Below are positions 25,790 through 36,557 of a stretch of DNA of 64,000 bases, piece after piece (position 1 is the first letter of the stretch; every line of letters begins with the position of its first letter). Made by a program: the position numbers and the translations under genes. The stretch is from Dokdonia sp. Dokd-P16 (GTDB lineage Bacteria; Bacteroidota; Bacteroidia; Flavobacteriales; Flavobacteriaceae). The DNA is taken from assembly GCF_003095655.1 (NCBI RefSeq), contig NZ_CP029151.1:1549001-1613000 (forward strand), given 5' to 3'. The notes under the pieces were generated by a model, which was not told where the DNA came from, ran no database searches, and saw nothing but the letters and a program-made list of their open reading frames with translations.

Positions 25790-25797
25790 TACATTTG
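25790..25797 (+). promoter_or_regulatory. -7 element for the HupE-like gene
   Basis: TACATTTG, a consensus match, 24 bases before the ATG at 25821. Confidence 0.4.
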
Positions 25798-25820
25798 ATA
25801 AAAACCCCTAATTTTTTTAG

Positions 25821-26414
25821 ATGGATTCATTCATATTTTATTTTAAAGAAGGCCTTTTCCACGTACTAGATTGGAACGCCTATGACCATATACTCTTTTT
25901 AGTAGTACTCACAGTGCCGTACTTGTTTTCTAACTGGAAGAAATTATTGACATTAGTAACAATTTTCACGCTTGGTCATACCTTATCACTAGCACTATCG
26001 GCTTACGGAGTTGTTAGAGTAAATTCATCATTAGTAGAGGTTCTTATACCTATAACAATTTTAATTACTGCTCTTTATAATATTTTTACAGCTGGAAAAA
26101 AGAATCGCAATCAGAAGATAGGTATTCACCTTTTTGCAGCGCTATTTTTTGGATTAATACATGGGTTAGGTTTTTCTACATATTTTAAAATGATGACAGC
26201 AAGCTCAGAAAGTAAGCTGCTACCATTAATAGAATATACTTTAGGTATTGAAGCAGCACAATTGATTATTGTATTTGTAGTGCTTATTATAAGTTTTGTG
26301 GGTCAAGCAATCTTTAGATTTTCACTTAGGGATTGGGTAATGGTTATTTCATCCATAGTGATTGGAGTTGCTATTCCAGTGTTTAAAACTGCACTTTCTA
26401 GCATTAATTTTTAA
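25821..26414 (+). CDS. HupE/UreJ-like membrane protein
   Basis: 197 aa with six or so hydrophobic segments. His-containing membrane motifs WNAYDHILFL, FTLGHTLSLAL and FFGLIHGLGFSTYF are the signature of the HupE/UreJ_2 family, whose members include proven or suspected nickel/cobalt permeases. No urease or hydrogenase gene is nearby, so the transported ion is unknown. Inner membrane. Confidence 0.85.
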   Translation: MDSFIFYFKEGLFHVLDWNAYDHILFLVVLTVPYLFSNWKKLLTLVTIFTLGHTLSLALSAYGVVRVNSSLVEVLIPITILITALYNIFTAGKKNRNQKIGIHLFAALFFGLIHGLGFSTYFKMMTASSESKLLPLIEYTLGIEAAQLIIVFVVLIISFVGQAIFRFSLRDWVMVISSIVIGVAIPVFKTALSSINF

Positions 26415-26471
26415 TAATTGTTTTGCATGCTTTTAGAAGTGTGTAAATAAGTTATATATTATATTTTTTTT

Positions 26472-26489
26472 ACGCTTTCGCGAAAGCGT
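26472..26489. repeat. Dispersed palindrome, intergenic copy
   Basis: Full 18-bp copy in the leader of the dCMP deaminase gene. Confidence 0.92.
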
Positions 26490-26514
26490 ACCCATACACA
26501 CATCACAACAATTA

Positions 26515-26943
26515 ATGGCTTCAAAACAACATAAATATGACATCGCTTACTTGAGAATGGCTCGAGAGTGGGGAAAACTGTCGTACTGCAACCGTAAACA
26601 AGTGGGAGCAATCATTGTAAAAGATAAGATGATTATCTCTGACGGATATAATGGTACACCTACCGGTTTTGAAAATATTTGTGAAGACGACGAAAATAAT
26701 ACGAAGTGGTATGTATTGCATGCAGAGGCAAACGCAATTTTAAAGGTTGCCAGTTCCACACAATCTTGTCATGGAGCTACATTGTACATCACGTTAAGTC
26801 CTTGCAAGGATTGTAGTAAATTAGTACATCAAGCAGGTATTAAACGCGTAGTATATCATAATGCTTATAAAGATCTAACGGGTGTGAAATTTTTAGAAAA
26901 AGCAGGCGTTGAGATAGTACATCTTCAAGATATTGATTCATAA
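26515..26943 (+). CDS. dCMP/cytidine deaminase family protein (ComEB type)
   Basis: 142 aa. Zinc-dependent deaminase fold: HAEANAI supplies the His ligand and catalytic Glu, and SPCKDC the two Cys ligands. The N-terminal MAREWGKLSYCNRKQVGAIIVKDKMIISDGYNGTPTGFENICEDD region is typical of dCMP deaminases, which make dUMP for thymidylate synthesis. Its TAA is directly followed by the CtpA ATG, so the two are cotranscribed. A perfect palindrome copy lies in the leader, 26 bases before the start. Confidence 0.92.
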   Translation: MASKQHKYDIAYLRMAREWGKLSYCNRKQVGAIIVKDKMIISDGYNGTPTGFENICEDDENNTKWYVLHAEANAILKVASSTQSCHGATLYITLSPCKDCSKLVHQAGIKRVVYHNAYKDLTGVKFLEKAGVEIVHLQDIDS

Positions 26944-28533
26944 ATGAAAATACAACGCAAATATATCCCCCTGCTCTTTGGTTTGGGCATTGCTTTAGGC
27001 ATTTTGCTAGGAAGCCTTTTAGATTTTGGGTATAATGATACCGCGTTGTTTACTTCTAATGCAAAAAAGGATAAACTCAATAAGCTTATCGATTACATAG
27101 ATTATGAATATGTAGATGTCATTAATACAGATAGTATTGTAGACGTTACTGTAAATGGTATTTTAGACAATCTAGACCCACATTCTACTTACATACCACC
27201 AGACGAGTATAGTGCTATGGAGGAGAATATGAAAGGCGATTTTGTAGGTATAGGAGTGAGTTTTTATCCTTATAATGATTCGCTTGCGGTAATACAAGCT
27301 ATTAAAGGAGGGCCTAGTGCTCGTGCTGGAATCAAAGGTGGAGATCGCATTGTTTATGCAGATGGCATCAATTTATCTACCAAAGAAATTACAGATGACT
27401 CTCTATCTAGTATTTTAAAGGGTAAAGCAAGAACACCTATTGAAATCAAAATAAAAAGACCTGGAGTTAAAGACCTTTTGACGTTTAATTTTAAACGTGA
27501 TCATGTGCCTATTTTTAGTGTGGTAGGCAGTTATATGCTTACTAATAATCTTGGATACATTAAGATTAACCGTTTTGCAGAGTCTACTCATGAAGAGTTC
27601 AAAAAAGCACTCATGGATCTCAAAAACAAAGGAGCAACTAAAATTGCACTAGATTTAAGGGATAACCCAGGAGGTTATATCTCTAGCGCAGAGGGTGTGG
27701 TAAATGAGTTTTTAGAAGAAGATAAACTTATACTCTTTACAAAAAATAAGACAGGAAATATATCAAATAGCTATACTGATGATGGCGGTATTTTTGAAGA
27801 TGGAGAAGTGTTTATACTTATAAACGAAAACTCTGCAAGTGCTAGTGAGATTGTTGCGGGAGCATTGCAAGACAATGACAAAGGAGTAATAGTAGGACGT
27901 AGATCCTTTGGTAAAGGGCTTGTGCAGAGAGAAATGGATTTAGGTGACGGCAGTGCTGTGAGATTAACTATCGCACGTTATTACACTCCTACTGGGCGTT
28001 CTATACAGAAGCCTTATGAGTTAGGAGATAAAGATTATTTTGAAGATTATCTTAATAGGTATGAAAACGGCGAGCTGCGTAGTGTAGATAGTATTAAAGT
28101 GGCAGACTCTCTTAAATTTAGAACTCCTAAGGGTAAAATTGTATATGGTGGAGGAGGAATCATACCAGACATCTTTGTTCCTAAAAATACAGATTATGAG
28201 GTAGAGCATCTCAATTATGTATTGCGTTCTGGTTATATGCGCTTATTTATCTTTGAGCAACTAGAAAAGGATAGAACATACTACAACAGCTTGAGTATGG
28301 AGCAATTTCAAGAAGAGGTTGTTATATCAGATCAAGTAGTAGAAGATTTTATATCTTTCGCACAGTTTAGGCAGATTAATTTGAAAGCAAGTAAATATAA
28401 AGACTTGTATAAGAAATACCTCAAAGCTACAATGGCTAGACAACTTTTTGATAACAATGCTTTTGAGATGATGGTAAATAAAGAAGACGCTGTTATTCAA
28501 AAAGTAATAGAACTTACCCTTGAAAAAGAATAA
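26944..28533 (+). CDS. S41 carboxy-terminal processing protease
   Basis: 529 aa. N-terminal membrane anchor (residues about 7-25) with the protease in the periplasm. A PDZ domain (about 95-185) includes GIGVSFYPYNDSLAVIQAIKGGPSARAGIKGGDRIVYADG. The catalytic core follows: DNPGGYISSAEGVVNEF, serine in NENSASASEIVAGALQ, lysine in GRRSFGKGLVQ, a Ser-Lys dyad. It trims or degrades exported proteins by recognising the C-terminus. The C-terminal about 110 residues form a helical tail commonly seen in Bacteroidota CtpA proteins. Downstream of the deaminase with zero spacing; a small membrane protein gene follows after three bases. Confidence 0.94.
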   Translation: MKIQRKYIPLLFGLGIALGILLGSLLDFGYNDTALFTSNAKKDKLNKLIDYIDYEYVDVINTDSIVDVTVNGILDNLDPHSTYIPPDEYSAMEENMKGDFVGIGVSFYPYNDSLAVIQAIKGGPSARAGIKGGDRIVYADGINLSTKEITDDSLSSILKGKARTPIEIKIKRPGVKDLLTFNFKRDHVPIFSVVGSYMLTNNLGYIKINRFAESTHEEFKKALMDLKNKGATKIALDLRDNPGGYISSAEGVVNEFLEEDKLILFTKNKTGNISNSYTDDGGIFEDGEVFILINENSASASEIVAGALQDNDKGVIVGRRSFGKGLVQREMDLGDGSAVRLTIARYYTPTGRSIQKPYELGDKDYFEDYLNRYENGELRSVDSIKVADSLKFRTPKGKIVYGGGGIIPDIFVPKNTDYEVEHLNYVLRSGYMRLFIFEQLEKDRTYYNSLSMEQFQEEVVISDQVVEDFISFAQFRQINLKASKYKDLYKKYLKATMARQLFDNNAFEMMVNKEDAVIQKVIELTLEKE

Positions 28534-28536
28534 CCT

Positions 28537-28830
28537 ATGTTAATGGTAGTAGCTATATATGTATATATTATCGCAATCATCTTTAGATTGCTAGATAATA
28601 GTGCTGCACTACTTATACGTCACGGTATATCTGTTAGTCCTTTTTATCTGAAGCCACCTATTATTCTTGCCCAAATAGAAGATCTTAAAGATGAGAAACT
28701 CATCTGGAAGTTGCGTCGTAATTTATGGTATCAAAAGTTGCACATTGCTTTTACAGCACTAGCAATACTCACATTAATTGTTGGGATTATTTACGAGATA
28801 TATAACCCTTACATCATATACTTAATGTAA
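28537..28830 (+). CDS. Small membrane protein, 97 aa
   Basis: Two hydrophobic helices (about residues 3-20 and 68-90) flank a basic soluble loop containing LRRNLWYQKLH. No family recognised. It follows ctpA by three bases and is the last gene of that run, ending eight bases before a convergent gene. A role with the protease is possible but not shown. Confidence 0.65.
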   Translation: MLMVVAIYVYIIAIIFRLLDNSAALLIRHGISVSPFYLKPPIILAQIEDLKDEKLIWKLRRNLWYQKLHIAFTALAILTLIVGIIYEIYNPYIIYLM

Positions 28831-28837
28831 GTATATA

Positions 28838-29032
28838 CTATTTATGTTTCTCTGCAATCTTGCGAGAGGTACGTAAAATAAGCAATAGCAATATTGCACA
28901 CGCACAAGCAATAACTCCTATTAAAGCAATGCTGCTCTCTCCTTCAAGAAGATTAGAGAAGTCAAGCAATGTTACATTGTAAATAAGAAGGCCTAGGGCC
29001 AGTAAGATTCCAATAGGGATTATAAACTTCAT
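28838..29032 (-). CDS. Small membrane protein, 64 aa
   Basis: Two hydrophobic segments (IIPIGILLALGLLIYNVTLL and ALIGVIACACAILLLLIL) and a basic C-terminal tail (RTSRKIAEKHK). No family recognised. It starts four bases after the stop of marC on the same strand, so it is probably expressed with marC. Confidence 0.65.
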   Translation of the reverse strand: MKFIIPIGILLALGLLIYNVTLLDFSNLLEGESSIALIGVIACACAILLLLILRTSRKIAEKHK

Positions 29033-29036
29033 AGAT

Positions 29037-29621
29037 TTACTTAAATAGTTCTTGAATGTTTGCGGTAAAAAGCTTCACAGCAATTGCTAACAAAATTACA
29101 CCAAAAACTTTATGTATTACAGCAATACCGTTCTTTCCTAAAAAGCGTTCTATATGTTTAGAAGTTTTTAATACAATATAGACTAGTAAGATATTGAGTA
29201 TGATAGCAATTATAATATTGCTAAGATCATATTCTGCACGTAGTGCAAGAAGCGAAGTAAGAGTACCTGGCCCAGCTACTAATGGAAAGGCGAGTGGGAA
29301 TACAGATACAGTCTTTGCACTAATACCATCATCATCTTTAAAAATACTAACACCTAGAATCATTTCTAGAGCTATAAAGAAAAGAATAAAAGAACCTGCT
29401 ACTGCAAATTCATATACATTAACACCTATGAGACCTAGTATGCTTTCCCCTACAAATACAAATAGGATCATTACAATAAGTGCTACTAAGGCAGCCTTCT
29501 CACTCTGTATATGTCCAGCCTTTTTTCGCAGTTTTAATATGATAGGAATACTCCCTATAATATCTATTACAGCAAAAAGTACCATTGCGGCAGTAAGTAT
29601 TTCTTTAAGATCTATTTTCAT
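29037..29621 (-). CDS. MarC family integral membrane protein
   Basis: 194 aa with six predicted membrane segments. The signature SVFPLAFPLVAGPGTLTSLLAL (P-L-A-x-P-x-x-x-G-P-G) is the MarC family core. Despite its name, the family has no established link to antibiotic resistance; function unknown. The gene diverges from katG and has a consensus -7 element. Confidence 0.9.
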   Translation of the reverse strand: MKIDLKEILTAAMVLFAVIDIIGSIPIILKLRKKAGHIQSEKAALVALIVMILFVFVGESILGLIGVNVYEFAVAGSFILFFIALEMILGVSIFKDDDGISAKTVSVFPLAFPLVAGPGTLTSLLALRAEYDLSNIIIAIILNILLVYIVLKTSKHIERFLGKNGIAVIHKVFGVILLAIAVKLFTANIQELFK

Positions 29622-29645
29622 TGCATATTCATTTTAAAATGCGCG

Positions 29646-29667
29646 CAAAGGTACCTTTAATTAAAGG
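29646..29667 (-). promoter_or_regulatory. -7 element of marC with adjacent palindrome
   Basis: On the minus strand TACCTTTG (plus-strand 29646-29653) lies 25 bases before the marC ATG. Directly upstream is the perfect 14-bp palindrome CCTTTAATTAAAGG (29654-29667), which could be an operator in the 265-base marC-katG divergent region. The rest of that region holds nothing else I recognise. Confidence 0.35.
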
Positions 29668-29850
29668 ATACATAATGCATACTTGTATAGAATTATAAAT
29701 ACAATACGTAACTTAATGCACTATTAATAAGTTGGTAACATTTTATTTAAAACTCGTGTAATGTTTAATATAAATTGCCGTCATAGTTTTTGGCTATTAA
29801 ACTTTAATTTATTCTAATGATAAACTATAGTTAGCTAGATAGATAATTAA

Positions 29851-32103
<2,253 letters not shown>

Positions 32104-32110
32104 ATAAATC

Positions 32111-32128
32111 ACGCTTTCGCGAAAGCGT
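32111..32128. repeat. Dispersed palindrome, intergenic copy
   Basis: Full 18-bp copy eight bases after katG, before its terminator. Confidence 0.92.
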
Positions 32129-32140
32129 AAATACACAATA

Positions 32141-32173
32141 AAAACGTCCAACTTGTTATAAGTTGGACGTTTT
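32141..32173. terminator. Terminator after katG
   Basis: Perfect 14-bp stem AAAACGTCCAACTT (32141-32154), loop GTTAT, AAGTTGGACGTTTT (32160-32173). It lies between the convergent katG and M20 peptidase genes and between two palindrome copies. Confidence 0.9.
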
Positions 32174-32249
32174 GCTTTTTATGCAATATTTCTTCTATAA
32201 TGTGGTAAATAGCTCTAAATTTTAAAGGATGCAGTTGTGCGTATTAGTT

Positions 32250-32266
32250 CGCTTTCGCGAAAGCGT
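32250..32266. repeat. Dispersed palindrome, intergenic copy
   Basis: CGCTTTCGCGAAAGCGT, second copy in the katG-M20 gap, beyond the terminator. Confidence 0.92.
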
Positions 32267-32284
32267 AACAACACAAAAACCTTC

Positions 32285-33784
32285 CTAAAAAGCTGTTTCA
32301 AGTAATGCTAGACACACCTTAATACCTTGTCTAATATTCCCTATGCGTATATTCTCATTAGGATTATGCTGATTGTTATCCATATTAACCAGCGGAAGTA
32401 TAACTGTAGGAACATCTAGCGCCTTAATCACGGGAACAATAGGCACGGTGCCACCCATCATCCTAATTGTAATAGGATCTTCACCAAAAGATTGTGATAG
32501 CGCTTTCCTCATTTTTTTGCCAAAAGCATTATCTGGATCTGTTCTAAATGCATTTACAGAAGTCTTACCTATAAACGTGGCTATTTTAGGATAAGCAAGT
32601 CTTTCCTCCTCTGTGGGTGCTCGATCTATAAGGTGATAACCTTGTTTAGTGATGTGCTTTTTAATCTTTTCTAATTGAGCATCACCATCTGTTTCTGGAA
32701 CAAGGCGTATGTCAAGGTTTGCAATGGCATACTCTGGAACTACAGTTTTGAGACCTTCACCTGTCCATGAAGTCCCTATTTGTCTAACGTTAAGAGAAGG
32801 AAATTGCAGCGCTTCTTGATATGAGTTTCCAACTTTTTCGGCGGTGTGAACACCTAGTTTGTTATTAAACTCAGTAAGCTCAAAAGGTACAGAAGAGAGT
32901 ACTTGAGCCGTTTCTGGAGTGATGGTAATTCCGTCATAATAATTTTCAATGAGGACCTTACCATCATCATCTTTCATGGTAGTAAGCAGGTTTGCAAGTC
33001 TAAAAACCGGGTTAGGTGCATAATTACCATAATGACCACTATGTTGAGGTAGGCGGGCACCATAGGTGGTAATTGCCGCAGTAGCAATCCCTCTACAGCC
33101 AAAGGTAAGTGTAGGTTTATTTGAGTCATGAGCAGGACCATCCATTACTACAAAGTAATCTGCAGCATATCTACTTTTATAAGTGTCTAGAGTAGAAAGT
33201 AAAGCAGTTGAGTTATATTCTTCTTCTGGATCAAAAATTACTTTGATATTAAAAGTAGGCTCTTTCTGTTGTTCTATTAAAAGTTGTAGCGCAGTGATAA
33301 ATATCATAATGGGTGCTTTGTCATCTGCGGCGGCTCTACCATAAATACGCCAGTTATCGTCTATTTTACTATCTAGTTGATCCCAAGAAATCGCTTTATA
33401 ATCCCCAGAGCTGTTTTTCTCCTTGAGTACAGGAGTGAAAGGGTCTTCTTGATCCCATGTTGCAGGGTTTACTGCCTGTCCATCTATATGAACATAAAAG
33501 AGTACTGTTTTGTAATTTGGGTTATACTCTTTCTCTACGAGAAGAATAGGGAGCGTACTAGTTTCTAGTAAGCTAGTTGTAAAATCTAGCGCCTTGTAAC
33601 GCTCTTCTACAAAGGCAATATTTTCTAGCATTAAAGCCGGGTTTGAAGGCAAGTTAGGAATGCTCACAAAGGCTTTATGTTCAATAAGAGTTTTCTTGAG
33701 ATTTTGATCTATAAGTGCATCTACGGGAGATTGAGCAACACCTATAAAAGCAGTAAATAAGAGACAAAGAGGCCAGAGTTTCAT
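32285..33784 (-). CDS. Exported M20-family metallopeptidase
   Basis: 499 aa. N-terminal signal peptide (MKLWPLCLLFTAFIGVAQS) directs it to the periplasm. Metal and catalytic motifs in order: FYVHIDGQ (His and Asp), GRAAADDKAPIM (bridging Asp), FDPEEEYNS (catalytic Glu and ligand Glu), VVMDGP and a C-terminal NQHNPNENI with the last His. The insertion between about residues 215 and 370 is the dimerisation domain. Probably an aminopeptidase or dipeptidase of the CNDP/PepV-like group. It converges with katG; a palindrome copy follows its stop. Confidence 0.9.
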   Translation of the reverse strand: MKLWPLCLLFTAFIGVAQSPVDALIDQNLKKTLIEHKAFVSIPNLPSNPALMLENIAFVEERYKALDFTTSLLETSTLPILLVEKEYNPNYKTVLFYVHIDGQAVNPATWDQEDPFTPVLKEKNSSGDYKAISWDQLDSKIDDNWRIYGRAAADDKAPIMIFITALQLLIEQQKEPTFNIKVIFDPEEEYNSTALLSTLDTYKSRYAADYFVVMDGPAHDSNKPTLTFGCRGIATAAITTYGARLPQHSGHYGNYAPNPVFRLANLLTTMKDDDGKVLIENYYDGITITPETAQVLSSVPFELTEFNNKLGVHTAEKVGNSYQEALQFPSLNVRQIGTSWTGEGLKTVVPEYAIANLDIRLVPETDGDAQLEKIKKHITKQGYHLIDRAPTEEERLAYPKIATFIGKTSVNAFRTDPDNAFGKKMRKALSQSFGEDPITIRMMGGTVPIVPVIKALDVPTVILPLVNMDNNQHNPNENIRIGNIRQGIKVCLALLETAF

Positions 33785-33994
33785 AGAAGATAATTTTAAG
33801 AATTGTTGCTGTGTTAAATACTACCGTATGGTAGATAAATATAAGGTTTTCTGCTAGGATGGTTCATTTCTATTAACAGAGGTTAATAAAAGCGTGTTAT
33901 TATACGCTACTAAGGCCAATAAAAGAAGAAACGGTCTATTAATGTTTAATTTTGGAAAACCTCAATGATTAAATATCGTAATTAATTACAGTTT

Positions 33995-35791
33995 ATGGAT
34001 TACAAGCACCTAGTAGTAAATGTCAAGGAAAATGCGCTACGCTTTGAAAACAAGAATGCGCTTTACGTAAAGAATGAGACACTTAATACTTGGGAAGGTA
34101 TAAGCTGGAAAAATATGCATCAGCGTGTTGAAAATCTTTCTAAAGGTTTACTGCAGTTTGGTGTTGAAACACAGCATAACGTAGCCATCTTTGCCGAAAA
34201 TATGCCTAACTGGATTATTGCAGACCTTGCGATAATGAGCATAAGAGCAGTAACGGTACCTATCTATGCAACGTGCTCTACAAAGGAAGTAGACTATGTG
34301 ATAAATGATGCTGAGATAAGCTTACTTTTTGTGGGTAATCAGCATGAATATGATCAAGCTTATGAGCTTCTAGAAAGCTCTTCATACTTAAAGCTTATTG
34401 TAGCTCTTACAGATACCATTAAGTTACAATCATCTGTTTCTTCTATGTATTTAGAAGACTTTGTTGCTACTAGCCCTACCCAAGAAATTGAAGATATCTA
34501 CGTAAAGAGACAACAAGACCTTGATATAAATGATCTAGCGAGTATTATTTACACCTCAGGAACCACAGGAGAACCTAAAGGTGTGATGATAGACCATACT
34601 AATATAGGAGCTTCCCTTGCAGCTCATAGATATGAACTCGACATCTCTGATAAAGATGTGTCATTAAGCTTTTTACCACTTAGTCATATTTTTGAGCGTA
34701 GTTGGGTGTTTTTCTGTTTACACATGGGGATTGAAGTGTACTTTAATCAAGATCCAAAGAAAATTGCAGAGGTTCTCAAAGAAGTGCGACCAACGGTGAT
34801 GTGTACGGTGCCTCGTATTTTTGAAAAAATTTATGCTGCCATACAGAGTAAAACAAAAGAAGCTTCGCCTACAAAGCAGAAACTTGCAAGCTGGGCATTA
34901 GGGGTAGGTAACGATTATTATAACAAGCACCAGCGACTAGAGAAAAAAGTGCCACTAGCATTACAGCTCAAATATAAAATTGCAGATAAGATTGTGTTGA
35001 GCAAGCTGCGTGCACTCTTTGGAGGGCGTATTAAATTTATGCCTTGTGGTGGAGCGCCACTTGCGGCAGATATGGTTTCATTTTTTCACTCCTTTGGTCT
35101 TGACGTAAAATGTGGCTACGGACTCACAGAAACGACCGCAACAGTATCTTTATTTGGATACACAAACTTTGAATTTAACTCTGCTGGTAAAAGCATAGAA
35201 GGCACTCAGATTAAGATAGGAGAAAATGATGAAATCCTTGTAAAAGGTCCTGGTGTGATGCAAGGTTACTACAAAAAGCCAGAAGCTACAGCTCAGGTTT
35301 TTAAGGACGGATGGTTTTGTACAGGAGATGCAGGTAGATTAGATAAAGACGGAAATCTTTTTATCACAGATAGAATCAAGGATTTAATGAAAACCTCAGG
35401 TGGTAAATATATCGCTCCTCAAAAGTTAGAAACAGCGCTTATCAGTGATTCGCTTATTGAGCAACTTGCAGTAATTGGAGATCAGCAAAAATATGTAACT
35501 GCACTTGCGGTTCCTAATTTTGAGAATTTGAAGAAGTATGCCGTTGAGAATAGTATCTCATTTGAGAGTATGGAAGAGCTCATTAAAGACAATAAGGTCT
35601 TAGCACTTTTTGAAAAACGCTTTGACGAGCTTCAGCAAGAATTCTCAGCTTTTGAGAAGATAAAAAAGTTTACGCTGCTTCCTCGTGAGTTCAGCATAGA
35701 AGAAGGGGAAATAACGCCTACCTTAAAAATTAAAAGAAAAATAGTTCAGAAAAAATACAAAGCACTTATTGATAAGATGTACGCAGAGTAG
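33995..35791 (+). CDS. Long-chain acyl-CoA synthetase (AMP-forming)
   Basis: 598 aa adenylate-forming enzyme. Activates fatty acids to acyl-CoA through an acyl-adenylate. Motifs: IIYTSGTTGEPKGVMI (P-loop-like), SFLPLSHIFERSW, GYGLTETTA, FCTGDAGRLDKDGNLFITDRIKDLMKTSGGKYIAP including the hinge and the fatty-acid signature. The C-terminal lysine region EITPTLKIKRKIV is present. Cytosolic or peripheral on the inner membrane. It stands alone with no beta-oxidation genes nearby. Confidence 0.93.
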   Translation: MDYKHLVVNVKENALRFENKNALYVKNETLNTWEGISWKNMHQRVENLSKGLLQFGVETQHNVAIFAENMPNWIIADLAIMSIRAVTVPIYATCSTKEVDYVINDAEISLLFVGNQHEYDQAYELLESSSYLKLIVALTDTIKLQSSVSSMYLEDFVATSPTQEIEDIYVKRQQDLDINDLASIIYTSGTTGEPKGVMIDHTNIGASLAAHRYELDISDKDVSLSFLPLSHIFERSWVFFCLHMGIEVYFNQDPKKIAEVLKEVRPTVMCTVPRIFEKIYAAIQSKTKEASPTKQKLASWALGVGNDYYNKHQRLEKKVPLALQLKYKIADKIVLSKLRALFGGRIKFMPCGGAPLAADMVSFFHSFGLDVKCGYGLTETTATVSLFGYTNFEFNSAGKSIEGTQIKIGENDEILVKGPGVMQGYYKKPEATAQVFKDGWFCTGDAGRLDKDGNLFITDRIKDLMKTSGGKYIAPQKLETALISDSLIEQLAVIGDQQKYVTALAVPNFENLKKYAVENSISFESMEELIKDNKVLALFEKRFDELQQEFSAFEKIKKFTLLPREFSIEEGEITPTLKIKRKIVQKKYKALIDKMYAE

Positions 35792-35806
35792 TTAGTCTGG
35801 GGTATT

Positions 35807-35824
35807 ACGCTTTCGCGAAAGCGT
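35807..35824. repeat. Dispersed palindrome, intergenic copy
   Basis: Full 18-bp copy 16 bases after the acyl-CoA synthetase stop. Confidence 0.92.
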
Positions 35825-35884
35825 AAATATTTACAACCATAAATAATCTCGCTACTCACACATTCTTACTTCATACTTTCCAAG

Positions 35885-35892
35885 TATCTTTG
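35885..35892 (+). promoter_or_regulatory. -7 element for the DUF3109 gene
   Basis: TATCTTTG, a perfect consensus match, ending seven bases before the ATG at 35900, so the mRNA would be nearly leaderless. Confidence 0.5.
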
Positions 35893-35899
35893 CCCAACT

Positions 35900-36466
35900 A
35901 TGTTCCAACTCAAAAAAACCATCGTTTCTGAAGACATTATCGAAAAAGATTTTGTCTGTAATCTTAATGCTTGTAAAGGAGAGTGCTGCATCGCAGGTGA
36001 AGCTGGCGCGCCACTTGAAGAAGATGAGGTTACCATCATGGCAGATATTTATGATAAGGTAAAACCTTTTTTACGCCCAGAGGGAATTGCTGCAATTGAG
36101 GAGCAGGGAACGAGCATCGTGCGTGATGGTGAGCTTGAGACACCGCTAGTAAATGGAGCCGAGTGTGCTTATGTGACTTTTAATGACAAAGGCTGGGCAA
36201 GTTGTGGTATTGAGGATGCTTACAATGCAGGAGAAGTGTCTTGGCGTAAGCCTATTTCTTGCCACTTATACCCTATTCGCGTGCAAAAATACAGCTCATT
36301 TTCTGCAGTAAATTATCATCGCTGGCCTATCTGTAGCGATGCTTGCTCACTGGGGAAAGAACTATCTGTGCCAGTTTATAAATTTACTAAGGATGCGTTG
36401 ATACGTAAATTTGGCGAAGAGTGGTATACAGAACTAGAGAAGACCGCTCAAGAAATGGGTAAATAA
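35900..36466 (+). CDS. DUF3109 family cysteine-rich protein
   Basis: 188 aa. Conserved cysteines occur as CNLNACKGECC near the N-terminus, then C in NGAECAYV, SCGIEDAY, SCHLYPIRV and CSDACSLG. This is the DUF3109 pattern, related to the zinc- or iron-sulfur-cluster-binding YkgJ-type domain, and the cysteines probably ligate a metal cluster. Function unknown. The family is widespread in Bacteroidota. Cytosolic. Confidence 0.9.
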   Translation: MFQLKKTIVSEDIIEKDFVCNLNACKGECCIAGEAGAPLEEDEVTIMADIYDKVKPFLRPEGIAAIEEQGTSIVRDGELETPLVNGAECAYVTFNDKGWASCGIEDAYNAGEVSWRKPISCHLYPIRVQKYSSFSAVNYHRWPICSDACSLGKELSVPVYKFTKDALIRKFGEEWYTELEKTAQEMGK

Positions 36467-36533
36467 TGTAGTGCCCTATGCGGACTTAAAAATCCTATAC
36501 TACAAAGTTGCATGTTATCTTTTAGAGATGCCT

Positions 36534-36541
36534 TATCTTTA
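36534..36541 (+). promoter_or_regulatory. Candidate -7 element for the aminotransferase gene
   Basis: TATCTTTA, one base from consensus, 16 bases before the ATG at 36558. A TTG lies at 36508-36510, with 23 bases between the two elements, slightly longer than ideal. Confidence 0.35.
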
Positions 36542-36557
36542 ATCACAAAGACGATAC

